Assembly: GCA_950022295.1 (NCBI GenBank)
Contig: OX465597.1
Location: 379,223,016-379,287,015, forward strand
Length of the DNA stretch: 64,000 bases
From: Bromus sterilis
Lineage: Eukaryota; Streptophyta; Magnoliopsida; Poales; Poaceae
Reading direction: 5' to 3'
In this document: one piece after another, positions 35,142 to 47,683 of the stretch
How positions within the stretch are numbered: the first letter of the stretch is position 1
How the letters are laid out: each line of letters begins with the position of its first letter
Notes under the pieces: model-generated
What the model saw: only the letters and a program-made list of their open reading frames with translations
Databases searched by the model: none
What the model was told of the DNA's origin: nothing
Position numbers and translations under genes: made by a program

Positions 35142-36180
35142 CACGAGTAAAAAACATGGCTTTGGTTCAGGCCTCTCCAGGCCATTAGTCTCGGTTGTGC
35201 CACGAACCGGGACCCATGGTGGTCATACGTCCCGGTCCGTGCGCCCGGGGGGGGGGGGCCTCATGGGACATTGGTCCCGGTTCGTCTGGGGGCATATGTC
35301 CCGGTTCCAGACAAGAACCGGGACCAATGATCCTCGCTCCTGGCCCACAACCACTAGTCCCGGTTTGTGGCTCAACCCGGGAAGATAGGCCCACAACCAT
35401 TACTACCGGTTCCTGCCACAAACCGGGACTAACGATTTGGCTATATATACCCCTCGCCATCGAGCAGAGCACTCCACTGGTGCTCTGTTTTTTCGAGGGG
35501 GGCAAGGAAGGGCGTTCTGGTGCTCTAGCTCACCTCCAATGCACATGATGTGTTCGATGAAATGCCCGAGCCACACTACTTAAGCTTTCTCCTCCCCGAA
35601 CTCGACCTCCAAGCTCCGTTTTCCTCAAGATTTGTCTAGGTTTAGCGATTTATCACGTCTCGTATCCGTCTTCACCACCGTCGATCGCCCACGCCAATCT
35701 CGTCGCCGGCACCACCGTGGTGAGCCTCTTGTTCTTATTTTCTTTCTAAAAGAAAGTAATTCTTACTTTTATGATTAGATATATACTTGTCTAATTTTCT
35801 TATTGCTTTTTATTATATAGTGCGATGGTTATGGTACCTGCACATGTTGGCCCTCGTCCTGTCTATGATTCGGATGTGGTATATATTATCTTTTATAACT
35901 ATTTGGTTCATTTTTTGTTTATGACAATTATGCCGACCAACGTGACATATTTATTTATCTAGGAGGTAGTTGAACCGGAAATTCCTACCGACACTATTGT
36001 CGAGAGGTTAAATTTAGTTGAAGAAGAAAACAATAACTTGAAGGAAAAAATAAAAATAATTGAGGAGGAGAAGATGCTATTGGAGTTGCATGTTGCGGAT
36101 GTCATCAATGATAACAAGATTAAGATGGATGCAATGCGCTTGAAGATTAGAAAGATTAGAAAATATGCTCTGGAGAGGAC
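35142..36180 (+). mobile_element. CACTA element, 5' fragment
   Basis: It starts 'cacgagtaaaaaacatggc', one base off a CACTA terminus, directly after 'aag'. Subterminal repeats of 'cccggttcgt'/'acgaaccggga' type fill 35195-35430, including a run of twelve or so G at about 35249. A TATA-like 'gctatatatacccc' at 35441 precedes a leader. The element then holds the beginning of a gene and stops abruptly at about 36180 against gypsy gag sequence, so its right part is lost. Confidence 0.75.
35825..36180 (+). pseudogene. CACTA-encoded coiled-coil protein, truncated
   Basis: Exon 35825-35878 (starts MVMVPAHVGPRP), intron 35879-35963 (gtatat...atctag), then an exon from 35964 encoding 'EVVEPEIPTDTIVERLNLVE' and a Lys/Glu-rich heptad stretch. 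I recognise this as the non-transposase protein commonly found in Triticeae CACTA elements, normally ending in a hydrophobic C-terminal segment that is absent here. The frame runs into gypsy sequence at the junction. The exact intron is inferred from splice signals and frame continuity. Confidence 0.65.
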
Positions 36181-36186
36181 GCTTCC

Positions 36187-37368
36187 TTGCACTTAAACAA
36201 TTTTATCGAGCTCTTTGATATGCAAAAGTACAAGGAAGTGGATGGAGACATCGTCAAGCTGAAGCTTTTTCCTTTCTCTCTGAGAGGAAGAGCGAAGGAG
36301 TGGCTGCAATCCTTACCCAAGAATAGTATCGATTCTTGGAGCAAATGCAAAGATGCTTTTATAGGGAAGTATTATCCCCCTGCTAAAATTATTCAATTAA
36401 GGAGTAACATTATGAATTTCAGGCAATTGGATAACGAACACGTTACCCAGGCATGGGAACGTATGAAGACGCTTGTCAAGAACTGCCCCACACATGGATT
36501 GACTACCTGGATGGTTATCCAGACTTTTTATGCAGGCTTGAACTTTACCTCGCGGAACCTGTTAGATTTGGCTGCGGGAGGAACTTTTATGTCAACCACA
36601 CTCGGTGCTGCCACAAAGCTACTTGATGAGATGATGTTGAACTACTCTTAGTGGCACACCGAAAGATCTCCAACTGGTAAAAAGGTAAATTCTGTCGAGG
36701 AGATCTCCTCTCTAAATGAAAAGGTTGACCTTATCATGTCTCTACTTACCAAGCAAGCTCCTATTGATCCTCAGGATGTTCCTTTAAATTCTTTGGTTTC
36801 TCAAGAGCAAGTAGATGTGAATTTTGTCTCTAGAAACAAATTCAAAAATAATGCTTATAGGAGTAATTTTGGTAGCAACAATCCAAGGACTTTCCCATCC
36901 AACAACTATGGGAACGGTAATAGCAACTCTTACATCCAGAATTATAGGGAAAGAGACCTACCCAGCTATGAGAAACTTATAGAAATAGAAAAAGGCACCA
37001 AAAGCTATATGCACACACAGTTTGAAAAAAACAAGGCCTTTTCTAGACAGTTAAATGATCACTCCTCTATCCTGCAAAACATTAGCAAACAACTTGAGAC
37101 CCTGAATAGTGACATTTCTAGCCTCCAGACTAGACTCGCTGCCATTGAGACCTATGTTTCAAACATGCCTCACATCCAATCTACCTTGATAAACCAGATG
37201 GAAGCCAAACCAGAAGTCATTCCCAAGGAAGAAGAGAGAGTTAAGAGTCTTCCTACCTACCACACAGTAGCTACTATCCAAGTAGTTGAGGATGTCCAAA
37301 CAGTTAGCACCCATCACACCCTAGTCCCACTGGACCTACCAATGGTGATGCTACCACCTCAACCATAG
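36187..37368 (+). pseudogene. Gypsy gag, 5'-truncated with one nonsense codon
   Basis: A single frame runs from 36187 to 37368 with one internal TAG at 36649-36651. The first part has the retrotransposon gag core: 'LKLFPFSLRGRAKEWLQSLP', then 'WSKCKDAFIGKYYPPAK' and 'DNEHVTQAWERMKTLVKNCP'. The second part (from 36652) has an Asn/Ser-rich linker and a coiled-coil-like segment ('HSSILQNISKQLETLNSDIS'). The N-terminal portion before 'HLNNFIELFDM' is absent at the CACTA junction. No CCHC knuckle is visible. It should package RNA in the intact element; this copy cannot. Confidence 0.85.
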
Positions 37369-37382
37369 ATGAAGAAACCTCT

Positions 37383-38072
37383 ATGAACATAGAGGCTTTC
37401 AAACAAGTGAGCCAAAATGATATCACTACCTCCTTGATAGATAGTAGTGACCTAGACTTTGACAACTGCACTTTACCTGAAGTTATTGGTTTGCTACACA
37501 AGATGTCTAGAGACCCCCACACTAGCACACTTAATCTTGTCTTCAAAGAGCATATCACCAATTCTCTAATCAAAGTTAGGGAGGAGAATCTTAGACTAGA
37601 AGCCTCCATACCTAGGAAGCTAGAAGATGGTTGGGATCCTATGATAAAAATAAAATTGAATAACTTCTCTTGTTATCCTCTTTGTGATGTTGGAGCAAGT
37701 ACCTCTGTTATGACCAAAAGAATGTATGATATGCTTGAATTGAAACCTTTTGATCCCTGTTCTTTTGGTGTTCGTCTTGTTGATTCTTCCGTAAAGAAAA
37801 CTTTGGGGAAGATCGACGATGTTCTTGTCATTGTCAATGACAATTATGTTCCCGTTGATTTTACTATTATGGACATTGAATGTGAACCTTCTTGTCCAAT
37901 TATTTTGGGACGTCCTTTTCTTCGCACCGTAGGTGCTGTTATTGACATGAAAGAGGGGAATATCAAATTCCAATTACCTCTCAAGAAAGGGATGGAACAC
38001 TTCCCTAGGAAAAAGATTAAGTTACCTTTTGAGTCCGTCACACGGGCTAGTTATTTTCTTGAAAAGACTTGA
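37383..38072 (+). pseudogene. Gypsy aspartic protease region
   Basis: 230 codons, open, in a different frame from gag, starting a few bases after the gag stop. The retropepsin-like core is visible: 'YPLCDVGASTSVMTKRMYDM' in the place of the catalytic D-(T/S)-G motif (here D-V-G-A-S) and 'CPIILGRPFLRTVGAVIDM', the conserved ILGRPFL strand. In Sabrina-type elements gag and protease are the only coding parts, and after this ORF the sequence is non-coding until the LTR. Confidence in identity is high; activity is unlikely because gag is broken. Confidence 0.82.
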
Positions 38073-40860
38073 TCTATTTGCATTAAGCCTAGCTAATGGC
38101 TTTAAAGAAGCGCTTTCGGGAGGCAGCCCGCAACGAATTTAGGTTTTTCTTTTTGATTTTCTTCGGTTTTTAGTGGTCTTGATGATTTTTACTACTGTAG
38201 CAACATCATTGTATCTTTACTTTTCAAGCTTTGTGCCTTTTATAGCCTCATACGACAAGGGAAGTGAAAGTTGTGACATGCTGTCCAGAAAACAGATTCT
38301 GTCCTCGTGAATAGAAAAATCAGAGAAAACTCCCAGTTCATATTTCTGAGCTGAATTTTTTACACAGCGTGTTCTATACAATTACGAAACTTTCGTATGT
38401 TCTGAGTTTTTTTATTTGAGTTGCATAAGTACCCCTAAAAATTCGGTTTTACCTGCTGGTCTGTTTTTCACAGATTCTGTCCTGTTTTTCCTTTTCTTCG
38501 TTTTGCAAACCTTAAGCTTGCTTTTTCTTTGAAAAAACTTGTTGGCAATCTTTAGAAACAGTAGATCTTCAACGTTATCTTTATTTTCAGTAGAGGAAAA
38601 TTTATTTTAGTTGGGTACTAACCTCTCTAATCAGTTTACAATGAATTATGTATGAAGGGAGTTTTCAAGTGCGCGATGGAAGATGATGAAAGAAGATCTT
38701 GGAGTGTCAAACGCTCAAGCTTGGGGATGCCCATGTGCACCCCAATAAATATTCAAGGAGACTCAAGCGTCTAAGCTTGGGGATGCCCCCGTGCATCCCC
38801 TTCTTCATCAACAATTATCAGTTCGTCCCTCTTTGCACTATATTTTTATCACTTCATGCGTTATGTGCTATGCTTGGAGCGTCCCGCTCTTTAATTTTCT
38901 AGGTTTATTTTTGCTTTGTTTGCTGTAGTAACAAGTTAGACCCCAGCTTACTCTTTTGTGTGGGAGATATACACGCTCCGCTTGAGCTAGAACTCCTCAT
39001 AGATTTGCATGCTTATTCTTTTAGTTGTGAGTTGTTCTTTTTCTTTTCTTAGCTGCTGCTCTGTTTAGTTGTAGTGCTTTAGTTTTTCTAGAGCTTTTCT
39101 TTTGTTTTAGGTTGAACTTTCTATAGGTTGCATGTTTTATCTTGTTAGAGAGTTTGCCTGTTGCACTGAGTTTTGTGTCTTGACTAGAAGTAGGTAGTTG
39201 AAGTTGCTATTCTCTTTGCAGTAGTAACTTGCAATAGTTTTGAGGTATTGACTAGAGTAATGTTTGAACTTTTGGTGTCAAGAGCTCGAGTCTATTAGTG
39301 ATAGATGTCGTATTTTGGGCAATCCGTGTGATTTTCGAAAACCAAAAACCCCTGTTGAGAACTCTAGCTACTAGATGGATCACTAACCTCTGGAGGGTTC
39401 GAATATTAGAGAACACTCACGTACCATGAGTCGAGGATGCGCAAGAATAACCAAACCCCCATACACTCCTCCTCGGGGTACTTGTCTCTTTGTGAACCTC
39501 CTGATTAGATTGAGAGTTACCGATAATAAGTGCATGAGTTCTTCGGACTAATGTGAGTGTTCAAAAGTTGACACTTCCACCCACCTATACTTTTTCTAGC
39601 CTCTTCGGTACCGTGCATTGCTCTTTTTCACCTTGAGAGTTGGCGCATACTTTGCCGGTGCATCCAAACCCTTGGCACGATACGCTATGTCATCATAAGC
39701 CTCCTTATATCTTTCCTCAAAACAGCCACCATACCTACCTACAAGGCATTTCCATAGCCTTTCCGAGATACATTGCCATGCAACATCCACCTTCTCATGA
39801 CTTGATCCTCATGTCATACATTCTACTTGCTTCATCGATGAGCCGCATGCTAGTTGGGCCTTGCCCTAATCATTGCTACATGACGCGCTAGTATCATTGC
39901 ATATCCTGCTATCCTGGCAGAGGCATACATTTGCATCATGATAGTTATATCTTCTTTATGTGAGTACCTTTGTAAAGTGTGAAAGATCTCCTATATTCTT
40001 GTAAAATATAGAGTGTTTCCCCTAAAGTGAAGAAAAGATCCCAAAGAGGACAAAATCAAAAGATCCCAAAGAGGACAAATGAGAGTTAAATAGAAAGAGC
40101 CATTGAGGCCACCAAAAAATACAAAAAATAGAAAAAGAGAAAAAGAAAAATAAAAAGAGAGAAGGGGGCACACTACTATTACTTGGCTTGTATATTCCAA
40201 TGATGAGCCTCCTCAAACGAGCTCTAGGTCTTCTTGAGCAAGCAAGTTAGATGCACCCCCACTAGTTCCCTTGGAGAGATTTTAGCTCAGATGTGCATTC
40301 ATTGCATGGAAATCCCTACTCCTCACATCATATCTATCATATGGCCTTCTCTCGCCTATGATTGTCCTCATTGATGTGAGCCTTTCACACCTTTTTTGTC
40401 TTCCTCCTACACCTTCTTTCTGTTTCGCCTTTTAGATGTCAACTTTCTTGCTCACGCTCATCCATTGCATGAGTGCTCAAGATATCTAAAGGGAGTGGAT
40501 CAGTTTGACTTGTACCTGGCTAGTGGTCTGGGGACGAGTCAAGATAAGAATCCAAAGGAGACCAAGTGTGAAACTTTAGTAGATAGTTGTTCTCAACAAC
40601 CTTTTTTCTCTCTTTTTCCCAGTCCTCTGCTTGCACGCAAACACCATCTAGAGACATTCGAGTCACGGACAGCGAGAGCTCTTGCACCTTTTGTTCTTTT
40701 GTTTCTTGTGTCAATGCTAATATAGACTCTTGCTTGTTAAGACTTGAATTGAATTGCATGCTTTCATTGCTTTACTTAAAAGTCCTTATATTGTTGTGTG
40801 GCATGTCACCACAGAAATTATGCCTGTTATCATTTACCTACTCGAGGACGAGCAGGAATT
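38073..40860 (+). other. Long non-coding 3' region of the gypsy element
   Basis: No protein-coding region. It parallels 60680-63630 of the element at 58426, for example 'tactactgtagcaacatcat' and 'cgagtctattagtgataga'. Two internal copies of the polypurine word 'aagcttggggatg' lie at 38717-38729 and 38773-38785. A pyrimidine/purine-biased stretch with 'gatcccaaagaggac' repeats is at 40020-40170. Confidence 0.75.
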
Positions 40861-40874
40861 AAGCTTGGGGATGT
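40861..40874 (+). promoter_or_regulatory. Polypurine tract before the 3' LTR
   Basis: 'aagcttggggatgt' directly abuts 'tgatacgtccc', the LTR start. Confidence 0.8.
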
Positions 40875-42526
40875 TGATACGTCCCAAACGTATCTATAAT
40901 TTCTGCTTGCTCCATGCATGTTTTGTGTGACTTTGCCATGATTTGCTTGAACTTTCATACACTTTTGAGCATATTTGGACTAATCTATTAACCTTGTGCA
41001 CCCAACTGCCAGTTGTTGTTTTCTGCTGTTTTTGTATTTCAGGTTTTCCGTCCATTAAAAGTGCTCCAAAAAATACGGAAAAATCAGGAAAAAATCAGCG
41101 ACCCGGAAGCTTCCGGAATCACCAAGGCAGCGAAGGGGGGCCACCACAGGGACTCCAGAAGGGTCCCTGGCGTGGCCCCACCCTAGGCCGCGCCAGGGGG
41201 CCTCCTGGCTGCCCTGTGGGTCCCCTCGACACCCCCCTCCGCCTATATTTAGCCCTCGGGGTGGAAACCCCTAATAGAGATCTCTTTTCCGCGAACTCGC
41301 CTCTGTACCGCCGCCGCCGCTGTTACAAGATCGGGGCTTCCTGGAGAAGCTGCCTCGGCACCCTACCGGGAGGAGGAACCCCCTCCGGGAGACCATCCAT
41401 AGCCATGGACGCCTCCCGGATGTACCGTGAGTAGTCCCCCTTGGACCATGGGTCCGTGACCAGTAGCTATGTGATGTACCTCTCCCCTCTTTGTGCTTCC
41501 ACTTTTGAGACCTCGTGGGCTGCCTCACATGATCGAGGCAATTTTGTAATTTCTTCTGTTGCTATGTTGAGTTTGCTGGGATCTGATGGATTATGAGACT
41601 ATGTTCAGATTGTGATGAGTAATATATTTGGTTCTTCTCTTTTATATTTTTTTCTTGAGTAAATTCTTGCATGTTCTCCGTTGCAGTATTTTTCTTTGGC
41701 CAAGTAGTTTGTTGCAACTCTAAGGGGGAGCGTTATGCTTGATTGTGGGTTCAGCCCCTTGATGTCTAGCTTGAGTGACAGAAACATGAGACTAGGGGAT
41801 GTGCTGTTGCCACCAGGGATAAAACAACGGTGCTTGTACCCGAGGGTGCAAGGATTGTTTACTTTACGCAAAGTTCTTTTAATGCAGTTGTCTGTTGCTT
41901 TGAGTTTACACTTTGGGTGGGATTCACAACTTAATACCAGCGAGATGTTCTCGATAGATATCTCAAGGTGGATGATTCGTAGTAGATGCAGTTGGATTTT
42001 GGTCTACTTACCTTGGCGTACTGGCCATTGCTTTTGAGCCCTTCCTTTCTTTGCAGCATAGTTAGAATTGCGGTGCCTTCATAATTCTGTAAATTGCCCA
42101 GCTGTGATTTGTTTACCTCGCTAGCACTTTTATCGTCTTTTGGGAGAGAGACATCACTAGTGAAAACTGCGGAACCCCGGTCCATCTTCACATCACTGTT
42201 CACACCCTTAGTTTACTTTTAGTCTTTACTTTCAGTTGCCACTATTATTATCTCTTGCGTTGATCCTTTATAAACAGCAAGGCCGGAGGAATTGACAACT
42301 CCACTGTACTCGTTGGGAGCAAAGTTATTTGTTTCTGTGTGCAGGTCCTGTCAACTCCCTAGCCAGAAGCTAATTTCTGGCGCCGTTGGCACCTTCTTGT
42401 ATTTCTGCGAGTCCTACTGGAGACAAGCCTTGGTATCTTCACCGAGGGAAATTTGTTGCTACGCTACATCTCACCTTCCACTTGGGGTAACCAACGAGGA
42501 GTGAGAGAACTATCCTCACCGTATCA
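40875..42526 (+). repeat. 3' LTR of the Sabrina-like element
   Basis: It begins 'tgatacgtcccaaacgta' and ends 'ctcaccgtatca' by comparison with the LTR ending at 48400 on the opposite strand. A TATA-like 'cctatatttagccc' is near 41240. About 150 bases before its end it contains 'ttctggcgccgttgg', which looks like the primer binding site that normally follows such LTRs. Confidence 0.8.
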
Positions 42527-43720
42527 GCTGCCTGAGAGTATTGCAGTTTCCCAGCCCATTGAAGCCCACCAACCTACACTTCAGTTGGAATTTAACTTTG
42601 TCAATTTCTCCCATAGGAATTATATTTCATCCTCTAGAGCTCTTATTCCTTTTGAGCCTCTGCAACTGCTGGCTCCTCATCCTAATCTGCACAATGAAGA
42701 TATTGATTTCATTCTGGAAACTAATGAGCCAGTTCTAGAATTAATGCAACCACTTTCCCTGGACAGAGATACTGGATTTATTTTGGATGATGACCTCAAC
42801 CCTGTTCTGCAACCTTCTATTGTTGAAGATCTTGCCAGGAACAAAGACATTGAATCTGATTTTAGCTCCTCTGTTGATGAAGAAATTGAGATTATAGAGC
42901 ATAATGAAGTTTCTAGCAAGCACATTACATTTGTTTCAAAGGTGGTTGTTCTCTCCTCTAAACCAAGTGAAAGTTCTCTTCTCTCTGCTCCTCCAGGGTT
43001 TCACATTAAAGGAAACTATTCTCATGCTAATTTGATTTGTCAGGATAATGAAGTTTCTTCAGCTGAAGCAGAACCCTGGCAGAATTTCCTATCTGCCAAG
43101 TCTGAAGATGACCTCGAGGTGAAAATCCCCTCTGAATGGGCTCTTTCATTTCTAAGCAACTCTTTTCACCTGACAAATTTGATTGGATATGCAAATTTCT
43201 TCAATACCAAATGTGGAAAATTATAGTGGAGGGAACTGATACAGATGATTTATTGAATTTCTTTGTGCCCACAAAGTGTCCTCCTCTTGCTTTCTGTCCT
43301 AATAATGACATACAAATGAGGCTAACAAGCTCTGAATCTTCCAACCCGAATTTTGTCTCACAATGTTGTACTCCTCAGGCCAAGCAAGGTACATCAGAAG
43401 AGAAAAGTGCTCCAGCCTCCACCAGTGTCATGCATGCCAAAGGGAAGAGGAAAAACAGAGCTCCTCTGATTGAAACAGAGGTAAGAAGAAGTAACAGATT
43501 AAGATGCACTGCTAAAGGTTTCAGACAAACTCCATGCCACAACAAAAGTTGCCTTTCTTGTTATGCTATTCCACCACAAGTTAAAAGTAAAGTGGTTAAA
43601 AATCTTAATGTGTCTTATTGCAAGGTTAATGCCAAGGATTCCAATATTGAAGTGCTGGAGAAAAAGAGACAGAAGAAAGGAGACAAAGCAAAGGGGAGCA
43701 AGACCACAAGGAAGCCCTAG
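42527..43720 (+). pseudogene. LINE ORF1 (L1-type), frameshifted and 5'-truncated
   Basis: Two overlapping frames (to 43226, and 43136-43720) give the ORF1 protein of a grass LINE. The C-terminal part is diagnostic: a Lys/Arg-rich segment 'RRSNRLRCTAKGF', then a short Cys cluster 'CHNKSCLSC' and a basic tail rich in KK/EK. ORF1 proteins of this type bind RNA. The 5' part was removed when or after the gypsy element inserted at 42526. A frame break lies near 43200. Confidence 0.78.
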
Positions 43721-43892
43721 TTTGCTCGGTCATATACTTGAATAGAACTGATGTATTCCTGTATTTTGTGGAACATTGAATATGTAATATTCTCATTTGC
43801 CCTTCTGAACTTAGTGATGTTCCCACTCCCAGTCCACTCAGAGATGGAAACTCAGTTATTTTTGTTTTCTTCAAGTCTCCACTGTATAAATC

Positions 43893-46800
43893 ATGTTTTG
43901 TTCCTGGAACATCCTAAACTGGAATATTAGAGGCATCAATGCCCAATAAAAATGGTTGGCAGTCTCAAATAAAATTGCTGAGTCCAACAGTTCATTGTAT
44001 GCATTCAAGAAACAAAGAGAGAACCTTTTGACTCCTCATAGAAAAAAATTGTCCCAAGAATTTCAACAAATTTGACTATGTTCCTTCTGAGGGTGCTTTA
44101 GAGGGTTGTCCGTGGCTTGGAATGATAGAACCTTCCATGGAGAATGCTTATTTAAAAACAAGTTCTCCATCTCATTCATATTCACCTCCTTGCTGAATAA
44201 TCACACTTGGATCCTCAATAATATTTATGTCCCATGTGATAGCGCACATAGACTTGTTTTCCTAGACTGGTTCAGAAACATCAACATGCCTGATGATACA
44301 AACTGGCTGATAGTTGGGGATTTTAATTACATCAGATACCCACACAATAGAAACAGAGGAATTGGAGATATTCAAAACATGTTGCAGTTCAATGAAGCCA
44401 TCAATAATCTTGCCCTCATAGAAATCCCTCTCAAAGACAGATCTTTCACTTAGAGCAACATGCAAGATGCACCACTGCTGGAAAAACTTGACTGGGTTTT
44501 CACCTCTGAACATTGGAAAAACTCATTCCCAGATACCACTGTCATAACTCTTGCCAAAACTGCATTAGACCACACTCCCTGTTGTATTTCCATTGGCACC
44601 TCCATCCCCAAATCAAATATTTTAAGATTTGAATTTTTTTGGTTAAAACACCAGGATTTCAAACAGATAGTGGCTGACAATTGGAACCAGCCCATACACG
44701 AGAGTGACAGTGCCAAGATCATTACTGCAAAATTCAAAAGGCTGAGAAAGGGTCTCAAAATCTTGTCAAAAAACATCTCAAATCTAGCAGCAACAATCAA
44801 AGCCTCTAATGAAGTTATTCACATGTGGTACTTCCTTGAGGAATTCATACCTCTGACTGAAATAGAAAGCAATGGAAGAGATATTCTAAAGGACCATCTT
44901 GCTAAAACTCTAGAATACCAAAGAATTTACTCGAAACAAAGAGCTACTATCAGATGTGCCAAACTTGAAGATGAGAACTCAAACTTCTACCAAACAAAAG
45001 CTACTATCAATCACAGGTACAACTCCATTTCCTCCCTGACAGATTCACATGGCAATGTTTTCACAGATCAAAATGGAAAGTCTCATTTGTTATGGAAATC
45101 CTTCAAAGATAGACTGGGTACCAGCAGCCCCACAAATGACACCATGAATTTCTCCAGCATCCTTAATAGAGTGGAAAACTTAGAAGATGTTGAAGCTCCC
45201 TTCACCACTACAGAAATTGATGATGTTTTTAAACAGATGCCTAAATACAAAGCTCCTGGCCCTGATGGTTTTAATGGGTCCTTCATCAAACATTGCTGGG
45301 GTATAATTTGTCAGGATTTCTACAGGCTCATTGCTGACTTTCATGCTGGAGTGATCAACCTGCAAAGCATTAATGCATCCTTCATCACCCTCATCCCTAA
45401 AAAATAATCCCCTCCACAGCAAATGATTTCAGGCCAATCTCCTTGCTCAACTGCACCATCAAAATCATTACTAAGCTCCTGGACAATAGATTACAGAGAC
45501 ACATCTCCTCACTGGTTCACATCAATCAATATGGATTCATCAAGAACATAACTCTGCAAGATTGTGTGGCATGGGCTTATGAGTATCTTCATTTATGCTA
45601 CACATCCAAAAATCAAATAGTGGTGTTAAAATTAGACTTTGAAAAAGCCTTTGACATGATTGAACATAGGACAATCCTATTTTTTGGAAGCTAAAGGATT
45701 TGGCCCCACTTGGTGTAAATGGATGCAAATGATTTTCTCCTCTGGCACATATTTTGTCTTTTTAAATGGAGTCCCAGGGAAAGCTTTCCACTACAGAAGA
45801 GGTGTCAGACAGGGAGACCCTCTCTCTCCACTCCTCTTTGTGCTGGCGGCTGATCTTCTTCAATCAATTTTTAATGAGGCTATGCACACAAACCTCATTG
45901 AAAGACCAATTCCCTCAAATTCATGCCCTGGCTTCCCCATCATCCAGTATGCGGATGACACCTTACCGATCCTACCTGCATCCAAAACTCAACTAGAACA
46001 CATAAAAACACTGCTCCATTTCTTTGCTCAGTACACTGGATTGAAAGTTAACTTCAGCAAATCTTTCTTGGTTCCAATCAATGTCCCACAGAATACAGTC
46101 CAAGATCTCATCAACACCCTTAGTTGCCAATTGGGAACTTTTCCTTTCACCTACCTTGGACTTCCTATGGGCATTCACAAACCAAAAATTGAACACTTGA
46201 TGAATTTGATGCAAAGGATAGATAAAAGGCTCTTAGGCTGCTCTACCATGCTCTCACTGGACGGAAGACTCATGCTCATCAGAGGTATATTCTCTGCTTT
46301 GCCCACCTTCTACATGTCTTCTCTGATGTTGCCAACTGGAGTTGTCACCCAAATCAACAAATATCTTAGAACCTTCTTCTGGAGAAAATTTGGAGCTGAC
46401 CAAGAAGGATCTCCTCTGATAGCCTGGAAAAAAGTTTGCAAACCTAGGGATAAAGGTGGTCTAGGAATCATTGACTTGGCCCTCCACAACAAAGCACTTC
46501 TAATCAAGAACATCCACAAGCTCCTCAACAGAGAAAACATTCCTTGGGTGCATCTACTTTGGGAAACTGCCTACATAAATGGCCCACCTGATGAGAAGCC
46601 TACTGGATCATGCTGCTGGAAGGCCCAGTTTCCCCTCATCCAAGTCTACAAGCACCATGCAACAATTAAAATTGGAAAAGGAGACACTATTTCACTTTGT
46701 CATGACAACTGGCTCAAGAACTACTTTCAACAAGAATACCCTGAACTTTAGTCGTTTGCCAGACAGAAGAATTGCACAATTCAGTTTGCCAATCAAATAG
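43893..46800 (+). pseudogene. LINE ORF2: endonuclease and reverse transcriptase, broken
   Basis: ORF2 opens at ATG 43893 ('SWNILNWNIRGIN', the first endonuclease motif) and hits a stop after 19 codons. Endonuclease motif 'LIVGDFN' follows near 44320 and a stop interrupts at 44451-44453. The frame 44460-45407 holds the end of the endonuclease and the linker; 'MPKYKAPGPDGFNGSFIK' starts the reverse transcriptase. After a frame break, 45443-45694 has 'FRPISLLN'-type and 'LKLDFEKAFD' motifs. The frame 45660-46751 has 'GVRQGDPLSPLLF' and the catalytic 'QYADDT', with residues matching the family. It is cut at 46828 by an LTR, so the zf-RVT part is absent. At least four disabling changes. Confidence 0.9.
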
Positions 46801-46827
46801 CCAACTAGGAGGATCTCTTTCACACAC

Positions 46828-47683
46828 TGATACGTCTCAAACGTATCTACTTTTCCAAACACGTTTGCTATTGTTTTCCCCTCATTCTTGCATGATTTGG
46901 ACGAAACTAACCCGGACTAACGATGTTTTCAGCAAAGCCGTCTGTATGGTTTTATTGTGTGCAGGAAAATGGATTTTTAGGTGTCTTGGAAAATTCCAGG
47001 AAAAATCACAGAAAATCCACGCACCCGAAGGACCAATATACCAAAAGTGGGGCCAGAGGGCAGCCAGGGGGGCCCAGGCGCCCTGCTGGCGCGGCCCCAC
47101 CCCTGGCCGCGCCAGGAGGCCTCCAGGGAGGGTCCTCCCTCCTCTGGTGCCCTACTTTGCCTCCTATTTATTCCCGTGGCGAGAAAACCCCAAAACAGAA
47201 GTCATTTTCCCAATTCTCATCACGGATCCGCCGCCGCCCTCTGTTCTTCTCCGGGAGGGCTAATCTGGAGGTTGTTTTGGCCTCCACTGAGGGGAGATCA
47301 TCGTCATCATCATCACCACTCCATCCTCCCTCCATGACTTCCCCTTTCATGTGTGAGTAATTCCCTGTTGTAGGCAAAGGGGATGGTAGGGATTGGATGA
47401 GCTAGATCATGTAATAGTTTATCATATTGTTGGGGGCATGTTTCCTATCATCTAGATTGGTGTTTATCATCTTTGCTTCAACTTGTTGCTCTTAATGCTT
47501 GTCACTTTGGGCCCGAGTGCCATGTTTTCAGATCTAAACCCTATGTGTTTGCATGAATATATTTGTGTTCTTGATCCTATCTACGAGTTGTATGCACCTG
47601 TTATAATCCGGAACCGGCGATCCCAAAGCTGACAGCTTGGGACACCAAAGGGGATGGGCTATAATTTGAGGATTCCTTGTATC
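46828..47683 (+). mobile_element. Gypsy-type LTR fragment in the LINE
   Basis: It begins 'tgatacgtctcaaacgtatc' right after LINE sequence and runs as an LTR with a TATA-like 'ttatttattcccg' and a GC-rich block. It is interrupted at 47684 by a second LTR of another subfamily; its right part is not in the window. Confidence 0.7.

Larger units (their letters stand above)
36181..42526 (+). mobile_element. Sabrina-like gypsy element lacking its 5' end
   Basis: Contains gag, an aspartic protease, a long non-coding 3' region, a polypurine tract and a 1652-bp 3' LTR, but no reverse transcriptase, RNase H or integrase. The 5' LTR, primer site and start of gag are missing; the left edge is the CACTA fragment. 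The right edge is 'gctgc' and the LINE at 42527. The layout and 'tgatacgtccc' LTR terminus fit the Sabrina-type non-autonomous gypsy elements of Triticeae. Confidence 0.85.

Noticed and set aside
37304..37609. - strand ORF opposite gypsy protease
   Set aside because: Shadow of the gag-protease region.
40875..42526. Reading this LTR as a 5' LTR of a second element because of the primer-like motif at 42374
   Set aside because: A polypurine tract precedes it, the following sequence is LINE, and the inverted relative shows the LTR continues to 42526.
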